A stretch of 11,441 nucleotides of DNA from Acidocella sp. (GTDB lineage Bacteria > Pseudomonadota > Alphaproteobacteria > Acetobacterales > Acetobacteraceae): contig JAQNCU010000059.1 in the NCBI GenBank assembly GCA_029077775.1, positions 1 to 11,441 on the forward strand, read 5' to 3'. How positions within the stretch are numbered: the stretch's first letter is position 1; every line of letters begins with the position of its first letter. The translations under genes were made by a program, and so were the position numbers. Below the pieces are notes generated by a model, which made no database searches, had not been told where the DNA came from, and worked only from the letters and a program-made list of their open reading frames with translations. Shown here piece after piece: positions 7,286-11,441 of this stretch.

Positions 7286-7992
7286 GATACGATCTCTAAC
7301 CCTTTTGCACGAAGGACAGCACTTCCCTCGGTACTACGCATCACGCTGAGCGCCGCCTGCGCGTTCGGACTTACAGCCTTGGCATTCACCGCAGCCGCGT
7401 AATTTGTCAGAGCAGGATCAGCTGTCAGGCTTGCGAGAACTATCAGGCGTTCATCCGCCTTGACATCCGTCAGATAAACGAGGCCGATATCCACAATGCC
7501 GGTGGTTATGAGGAATGCGACGTCCGCCGTGTTGGCACCGCCGATTACACGATTACCGGCAGCGCGCGTGAGGCCGTTATCATCAAGAACCGCGCGGCCA
7601 TCAAGACCAGAGGCAACCGTGTTGTCGGTCACCGCTATTCTAGAGCTCGCCAGCACCACCTCCGGTCCCGCCTTATCCTTGGCGGCCAAACCGCTGCCTG
7701 CCAGACTGGCGAGCACGAGTTGATTTGCAAACCCATCGACACGCGTCTCTTGTTTGACCAGCCCCGAACTGACAGCAAAGTCCATGGCGCCGCTCAATGT
7801 GAACAAAACGTCATTACGGGTGTGCCGTTGGATTTGCGCCAACATCAGCATCGCCGGTGCAGACAATACGCTTAAAGGAGCACCGGCCTGCCGCCTCGAA
7901 ATTCTGTCGAGAGACCGCATGGCCGGGCCCAGTGTCGGATCACAGAAGACCGTAACGCCGGGTGGTACGATGTTCGCCGGAGCGGTGTTCAT
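7282..7992 (-). CDS. Molybdate/tungstate-binding-type (ModA-like) protein lacking a signal peptide
   Basis: The fold is that of a type-II periplasmic binding protein: VTVFCDPTLGPAMRSL at the N-terminus, then DVLFTLSGAMDFAVSSGLV and GIVDIGLVYLTDVKAD, all matching the layout of ModA-like substrate-binding proteins. ModA proteins normally carry an export signal; here the frame begins directly with MNTAPANIVPPGVTVF and there is no hydrophobic leader. The start is well supported: GAGGA lies six bases before ATG 7992 and the upstream stop (TGA at 8002) leaves no room for a longer form. No ModB or ModC gene is nearby. It may act in the cytoplasm, or as a molybdate-related helper for the Mo enzyme encoded just downstream, or bind another oxyanion. 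These roles are inference; the family call is fairly sure. Confidence 0.75.
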   Translation of the reverse strand: MNTAPANIVPPGVTVFCDPTLGPAMRSLDRISRRQAGAPLSVLSAPAMLMLAQIQRHTRNDVLFTLSGAMDFAVSSGLVKQETRVDGFANQLVLASLAGSGLAAKDKAGPEVVLASSRIAVTDNTVASGLDGRAVLDDNGLTRAAGNRVIGGANTADVAFLITTGIVDIGLVYLTDVKADERLIVLASLTADPALTNYAAAVNAKAVSPNAQAALSVMRSTEGSAVLRAKGLEIVS

Positions 7993-8001
7993 GACAAATC
8001 C

Positions 8002-8649
8002 TCACGAGACGAGAGTGTATAACCGGCCGATTTTAGAGTCTGGCGCGAAAATTGGCTTCCGGCGCAGCAAATGGTCCAGCCCAAGACTCCGCCCGGCGCC
8101 GTCGGCTGCGAACATGCCATGCGCGCACATGATCCCGACATAGGTCCATACCCATTCGGTTGGATCATTATAAAGCCCGATCAACAAGTTGAAGATAAAC
8201 AGAGCGGCAACCACACCGGTAAGCCGGATGGCAAACCCGAATGCCAGGGACGCGGCAAAGAACACTTCCAGAAGATAGATCAATGGTTGGACGATCGCGA
8301 TATTGTTAAGGAATATCTGCATGATGTCAGCATGCCATTGGAACGAGCTGTAGGTTACGGTATTGGTCAGCCAATCCTTAAAGCCATGCGCAACCGGCCA
8401 CGGCAGCTTCCATAATGTGCCTAGATACCACATGCCCGCCGAGAGAAAGCGCATCAGGAAGACAAAAAGATGATGCGCGGTGCGCTGTTCGGGATATTTC
8501 GACCAGTTATAATAGGCGATTGCCAGCCCGCCGAAAAACATGATCCATGCCATCGCGACCGTAAACCAGCGGAATGATCCCAAGGCCAGTTGGTCATGAA
8601 TCTGGCCGGTCATAACCTGATAAAAAGAGTGGATCGAATTGTCGCGCAT
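8002..8649 (-). CDS. DoxX/DoxD-like integral membrane protein
   Basis: A 215-residue protein with about four to five membrane helices (near 28-47, 60-80, 112-134, 138-160 and 165-182) and the family signature RFLSAGMWYLGTLWKLP near 67-83, as in the DoxD subunit of thiosulfate:quinone oxidoreductase. The C-terminal AADGAGRSLGLD is the common ending of the last DoxX helix. DoxX/DoxD proteins are linked to thiosulfate or thiol redox chemistry at the quinone pool, though many have no proven role. It is the first gene of the nine-gene minus-strand unit: the ATG at 8649 has GGGGAGG eight bases upstream, and its stop is 9 bases before the next start. Neighbours encoding a sulfite-oxidase-fold enzyme and a cytochrome b fit a sulfur-oxyanion redox role. 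That role is inferred. Confidence 0.82.
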   Translation of the reverse strand: MRDNSIHSFYQVMTGQIHDQLALGSFRWFTVAMAWIMFFGGLAIAYYNWSKYPEQRTAHHLFVFLMRFLSAGMWYLGTLWKLPWPVAHGFKDWLTNTVTYSSFQWHADIMQIFLNNIAIVQPLIYLLEVFFAASLAFGFAIRLTGVVAALFIFNLLIGLYNDPTEWVWTYVGIMCAHGMFAADGAGRSLGLDHLLRRKPIFAPDSKIGRLYTLVS

Positions 8650-8761
8650 GTGGAAAGCCTCCCCGTCTCTGGCAAAGCAGTGCGCATAGCTGCTCTGCCT
8701 CGTTTAGGTATTTGGAACATCAGACTTAAATTTTACGGAATTATTTTAAAGAGGGAAGGGC

Positions 8762-8786
8762 ACCGACTCCATTCAAATTCTGTTCC
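8762..8786 (-). promoter_or_regulatory. Possible ECF-type promoter (GGAAC-N16-CGGT) for the minus-strand operon
   Basis: On the minus strand GGAAC (8786-8782) is followed after 16 bases by CGGT (8765-8762). This is one base from the GGAAC-N16/17-CGTT pattern of alphaproteobacterial EcfG-type promoters, and it lies about 110 bases before the DoxX-like start. The region 8650-8907 contains no gene and is the only room for an operon promoter. A match this short can occur by chance. Confidence 0.25.
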
Positions 8787-8819
8787 AGAACGCAAAATGA
8801 GGGACGCCCGGTTTACGTC

Positions 8820-8840
8820 AAGGCATCGTTATAATGCCTT
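8820..8840. promoter_or_regulatory. 21-base inverted repeat upstream of the operon (possible operator)
   Basis: AAGGCAT and ATGCCTT form perfect 7-base arms around the spacer CGTTATA. The plus strand contains TATAAT at the centre and the minus strand TATAAC, so the repeat could overlap a -10 element in either direction. No well-spaced -35 box is seen for either. It sits about 170 bases before the first gene of the minus-strand operon and could be a regulator site. The symmetry is real, the function is a guess. Confidence 0.35.
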
Positions 8841-8862
8841 CAGGACATGACAACCCGCGCCA

Positions 8863-8908
8863 GCTAGAGCCTTTTCCGATCATATTGATCATCGGAAAAG
8901 GCTCTAGC
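8863..8908. repeat. Perfect long hairpin, REP-like extragenic palindrome
   Basis: GCTAGAGCCTTTTCCGAT (8863-8880) and its exact reverse complement (8891-8908) flank a 10-base spacer, an 18-bp perfect stem. Palindromes of the form CTAGAGC(A/C)TTTTCCGATCA are common dispersed extragenic elements in alphaproteobacteria, so this is probably one copy of such a family. It is placed directly at the end of the IS remnant. It has no long T tract after either arm, so it is not a strong classical terminator, though the CTTTT in the arm gives it some terminator-like look. Confidence 0.75.
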
Positions 8909-9722
8909 AGCCTGTCGGATTCACGTTTCGTGTTGTTGAAACACCTGGCGGGGTGTGTGGTTATGCCGCCTTGAGGCGGCATAGACGTCTGCAATTATAG
9001 GCCAGCGCGGTCAGTGTCCATTCGGTGGCGGCGTTTGAAATGCCGCGCATGCGCAAGCGGTGAAGCCCATGGCGCTTGTGATGATGCCGAACACTGGTTC
9101 AACCGTTTGTTTACGCTTTCGGTATAGGGTTTTGGCATCTTCGGTCTCCAACTTGGCCCTCATGGCGATGCGCCAGGGTTGCTTGATCGCTCGTGTCGCC
9201 TTTTGTTTGGGCGGCGGCCGAAAATCGTAGGGCCGGTGCGGCTGGGTTCGCCCGATTGCCACCAGCGGCTCGATGCCGTGTGCTTCCAGCTTTGCCACCG
9301 CCGTCCCGCTGGCAAAGCCGGTATCGGCGAGCACCACGCGCGGCAGACCGATGGTCTGCGCCATCGCCAGGATGGTTTCGGCAAAGCTTGGTGAGTCGGC
9401 GCTGGTGGCGACGAGGTTGGTGGCCAGGATAAGTTGCGCGCCATCGGCACAGACCACGGCCTGCGCGTCGTAGGCCTGGCGGTATTTGTGGGCATCCGAG
9501 CGGCGCATCAGCGCGCTGTCCGGGTCGGTGAGATTGCTTTGGCGATGGGGGCGGGTCGTCGTCGGGCGGCTTGGGCGGGCCGCCGCGCTGGCCTTTCTTG
9601 GCATCGTAAGCCGCCCTCTTCGCCTCATAGGCCGGGCGCGCGGCCTTGGCTTGCTGACCTTCGGGCTTGATCTGGTGGATATGCTGCTTAAGAAACTGGT
9701 GAAGATGGGCTCTGCGATTTTA
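8908..9722 (-). mobile_element. IS1182-like insertion sequence remnant, one end only
   Basis: The 3' end of the element is intact: minus-strand GTGAATCCGACAGGCTG ends at about 8908, right at the hairpin, and looks like the terminal inverted repeat of an IS of this type. The matching repeat is not found to the right (searched to about 9868), and homology to the transposase stops near 9722. The 5' half of the element is therefore lost. Near the 3' end a perfect 9-bp stem (8962-8970 with 8975-8983) spans the last transposase codons and may act as a terminator. Confidence 0.75.
8961..9722 (-). pseudogene. Degenerate DDE transposase (IS1182-like), 5'-truncated with two frameshifts
   Basis: The central frame (about 9536 to 9063) reads as the C-terminal half of an IS1182-type transposase: SNLTDPDSALMRRSDAHKY, VLADTGFASG with the second catalytic Asp, EPLVAIGR, PYDFRPPP and RKRKQTVEPVFGI with the catalytic Glu. 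The first catalytic Asp and the N-terminal half are missing. Upstream, the true frame is different: HLHQFLKQHIHQIKPEGQQ then KAARPAYEAKRAAYDAKKG, with a TAA near 9724 and a shift into the central frame near 9540. Downstream, one lost C near 9061 shifts the frame; restoring it gives GFHRLRMRGISNAATEWTL and an ending at TAA 8961. Without that repair the reading stops at 9011. It cannot encode an active enzyme. Confidence 0.88.
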
Positions 9723-9816
9723 GGCATTTGATGGAAGGTTATCCATCGGCCGCCTTTTTGATAATCGTTTTTTAAAGATCGGTTAAAATAAAGGCCGAAA
9801 ATGTTTTGGCATCAAT

Positions 9817-9840
9817 CTTGAATACAAGATTGTGTACAAG
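9817..9840 (+). promoter_or_regulatory. Tandem TTGnnTACAA boxes, likely operator of the BMP transporter operon
   Basis: Two near-identical decamers, TTGAATACAA (9818-9827) and TTGTGTACAA (9830-9839), are spaced 12 bases start to start, about one helical turn. The first also forms the palindrome AATCTTG-AATA-CAAGATT (9814-9831). TTGTnTACAA-like palindromes are typical operators of GntR-family and similar regulators. They lie 29 bases before the ATG of the substrate-binding protein, in a place suited to repression. No regulator gene is in the window, and I cannot place a sure -35/-10 pair. Confidence 0.5.
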
Positions 9841-9868
9841 ATGTTCCTCCCGCCCGAAAGGCCTCGCA

Positions 9869-10987
9869 ATGACAGACCTCCCTCGCCTGCCTTCGCTTAA
9901 TCGCCGCTCGCTTCTGGCTGGTTCCGGCGCGATTGCCGCTGCCGCCGTGTTGCCGCTTCACCCGGCTCAGGCCGCGATAAAAACCGTCGGCTTTATCTAT
10001 GTCGGTTCCAAGGATGATTACGGCTACAACCAGTCCCATGCCGAAGGCGCTGCCGCCGTGCGCAAAATGGGCGTGAGCGTGGTGGAGCAGGAACGCGTGC
10101 CAGAAACGGTGGCCTGCGCCAATGCGATGGAAAGCATGATCCAGCTGGATGGCGCGACGCTGCTGTTCCCAACCTCCTTCGGCTATTTCAACCCGTATAT
10201 GCTGAAGGCATCAGCGAAAAACCCAAGCGTCACCTTCATGCATTGCGGCGGGCTATGGGCCGCGGGCGACCCGGCCAATGCGCATTCCTATTTCGGCTAT
10301 ATCGATGAGGCGGTGTATGTCTCGGGCATCGTCGCCGGGCATATGACGAAGACCAAGAAATTCGGCTTTGTCGCCGCCAAGCCGATTCCGCAGGTGCTGC
10401 GCAACATCAACGCCTTCTTGCTGGGCGCGCAATCGGTCGACCCCTCGATCACCTGTCAGGTGATTTTCACCGGCGACTGGTTTCTACCGGTGCGCGAAGC
10501 GGAAGCCACCAACAGCCTTGCTGACCAGGGCGCGGATGTGATCACCTGCCATGTCGACAGCCCGAAAGTGGTGATCCAGACGGCGGAATCCCGCGGATTG
10601 ATGAGCTGCGGATACCATGTCGACCAGGCCCCGCTGGCGCCGAAGGGCTATTTGACAGGGGCTGAATGGAACTGGACCTATCTGTATCCGAAATGGATCG
10701 GCGAGATGCAGGCCGGCAGCACGCTGCCCAATTATATCCGCGGCGGCTTCAAGCAACAGTTCATCAAAAGCTCAGCCTATAATGCTAGCGTGCCGGCATC
10801 GGCGCGGGCCCAGGCGGATGCGGCACGCGCCGGGTTCACTGCCGGGAATTTCGCGATCTTTAAAGGCCCGGTGAAGGATAATAAGGGCAACACGGTGATT
10901 GCCGCCGGCACCGTGCTGGACGAGCACGACAAGACGCTGGAATCGATGGATTACCTGGTGGCGGGCGTCGCGGGCTCGGCGAGCTGA
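9869..10987 (+). CDS. BMP-family (Med/PnrA-like) ABC transporter substrate-binding protein with Tat signal
   Basis: BMP-family proteins bind purine nucleosides or similar compounds in the periplasm and deliver them to an ABC importer. The N-terminus is a twin-arginine leader, NRRSLLAGSG (Arg12-Arg13), a hydrophobic stretch, and a likely cut after HPAQA (about residue 35). The mature protein begins AIKTVGFIYVGSKDDYGYNQ, the usual first strand of the fold, and later blocks such as YFGYIDEAVYVSGIVAGHMT and GADVITCHVDSP match the family. The ATG at 9869 is preferred: GAAAGG lies eight bases before it and the Tat motif falls at the normal distance; the frame is open back to 9806 but those residues do not look like a leader. 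The permease follows three bases after the stop. There is no lipobox cysteine, so it is soluble. The ligand is not proven. Confidence 0.9.
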   Translation: MTDLPRLPSLNRRSLLAGSGAIAAAAVLPLHPAQAAIKTVGFIYVGSKDDYGYNQSHAEGAAAVRKMGVSVVEQERVPETVACANAMESMIQLDGATLLFPTSFGYFNPYMLKASAKNPSVTFMHCGGLWAAGDPANAHSYFGYIDEAVYVSGIVAGHMTKTKKFGFVAAKPIPQVLRNINAFLLGAQSVDPSITCQVIFTGDWFLPVREAEATNSLADQGADVITCHVDSPKVVIQTAESRGLMSCGYHVDQAPLAPKGYLTGAEWNWTYLYPKWIGEMQAGSTLPNYIRGGFKQQFIKSSAYNASVPASARAQADAARAGFTAGNFAIFKGPVKDNKGNTVIAAGTVLDEHDKTLESMDYLVAGVAGSAS

Positions 10988-10990
10988 GCT

Positions 10991-11441
10991 TTGGATCGGG
11001 CCATAAAACGTCTGATCCCGCCTTTGCTGGCGCTGATTGGCGGTTTCATGATTTTCGGGGTCTTTTTGGCAACGCAAGGGGTGAACCCCATCACCGCCTA
11101 TGGCCTGATCTGGCTCGGCGCCTTTGGTACCTGGTTTTCCTGGCAAAACACGCTGGTGGGCGCCGCCCCGATTTTGTTGACCGGGCTTTGCGTCGCTTTG
11201 CCAGCGCAGATGGGGTTGCTCATCATCGGTGGCGAGGGCGCCTTTGTGCTGGGCGGCCTCGCTTCGGTGGCGGCAGGGCTGGCCCTTAACGGGCTGGGCT
11301 GCAACGATTATCTGACCCTGGTGCTGATGGCGGCGGCGGGCATGACAGCCGGTGGCGGGCTGATCGCCTTTTGCGGCATCCTGCGGATCAAGCGCGGGGT
11401 TAACGAGACGATATCCTCATTATTGCTCGCCTATATTTCGA
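10991..11441 (+). CDS. BMP-type ABC transporter permease (YufP-like), cut by window end
   Basis: This is the first membrane subunit of the importer that works with the protein encoded just before it. The frame stays open to the window end (150 codons). It starts with a short basic segment (LDRAIKRLIPPLLALIGG) before the first helix. The block TGLCVALPAQMGLLIIGGEG (a version of the TGLAvAFafraGLfNIGaEGQ motif of this permease family) follows, then GVNETISSLLLAYIS, the conserved loop that contacts the ATPase. I chose the TTG at 10991, three bases after the upstream TGA and in the same frame; an ATG at 11048 is possible but would remove most of helix one. A second permease and an ATPase gene should follow outside the window. 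Confidence 0.85.
   Translation, partial: MDRAIKRLIPPLLALIGGFMIFGVFLATQGVNPITAYGLIWLGAFGTWFSWQNTLVGAAPILLTGLCVALPAQMGLLIIGGEGAFVLGGLASVAAGLALNGLGCNDYLTLVLMAAAGMTAGGGLIAFCGILRIKRGVNETISSLLLAYIS

Noticed and set aside
9011..9727. Intact 238-residue transposase gene
   Set aside because: Its N-terminal 70 residues and last 20 residues are out of the true frame; the catalytic first half is missing.
9434..9731. Plus-strand frames opposite the transposase
   Set aside because: Antisense shadows of the IS remnant with no family motif.
9806..9868. Upstream start for the BMP substrate-binding protein
   Set aside because: It would put 21 non-leader-like residues before a normal Tat signal and run through the operator-like repeats; ATG 9869 has a ribosome site.
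1..11441. CRISPR array or other long direct-repeat array
   Set aside because: No regularly spaced repeats of 20-40 bases were seen; the only tandem repeats are the two 10-base boxes before the BMP gene.

Overview
The window looks like an alphaproteobacterium, most likely of the Acetobacteraceae/Rhodospirillales type. This is an inference from the moderately GC-rich coding, the style of the initiator-tRNA sequence, the extragenic palindrome and the transposase remnant. No gene here fixes the genus.

Left edge (1-1034). The window opens inside a RES-domain gene, a NAD+-degrading toxin type whose 5' end lies outside. A gene-free, AT-rich stretch follows. At 880-924 there is the 3' part of an initiator tRNA-fMet gene, from the anticodon loop to CCA, without its 5' half. 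Its own rho-independent terminator follows directly. This is the classic footprint of an element integrated into a tRNA gene. The RES gene would lie inside that element, and the chromosome (or a second tandem element) would begin at the fragment.

Centre (1035-8649). Nine tightly packed genes on the minus strand, many overlapping by 4 bases, look like one transcription unit read from right to left. The first four form a membrane redox module: a DoxX/DoxD-like membrane protein, a molybdate-binding-type protein without a signal peptide, a b-type cytochrome of the b561/hydrogenase type, and a Tat-exported molybdopterin oxidoreductase of the sulfite-oxidase fold. The last five look biosynthetic: a nucleoside phosphorylase-like protein, a DUF2064 (TIGR04282-type) nucleotidyl/glycosyl transferase, a polytopic GT-C glycosyltransferase, a radical SAM/SPASM enzyme and a GT2 glycosyltransferase. 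The pairing of a radical SAM enzyme with a nucleoside phosphorylase and sugar transferases recalls adenosylhopane and arsenosugar pathways, but the product cannot be read from the sequence. This operon is the best candidate for an undescribed system.

Right part (8650-11441). The upstream region of the operon holds an inverted repeat and a possible ECF-type promoter. A perfect 18-bp-arm hairpin then directly abuts the end of a decayed IS1182-like element, whose transposase is truncated and has two frameshifts. Beyond it, on the plus strand, is the start of a BMP-type (nucleoside-like) ABC uptake operon: a Tat-signal substrate-binding protein and a permease cut by the window end. It is preceded by tandem TTGnnTACAA boxes typical of a regulator operator. 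By hand counts on single lines, GC is about 50-53% in the central operon against about 63% in the RES and BMP genes, which supports a separate origin for the operon.
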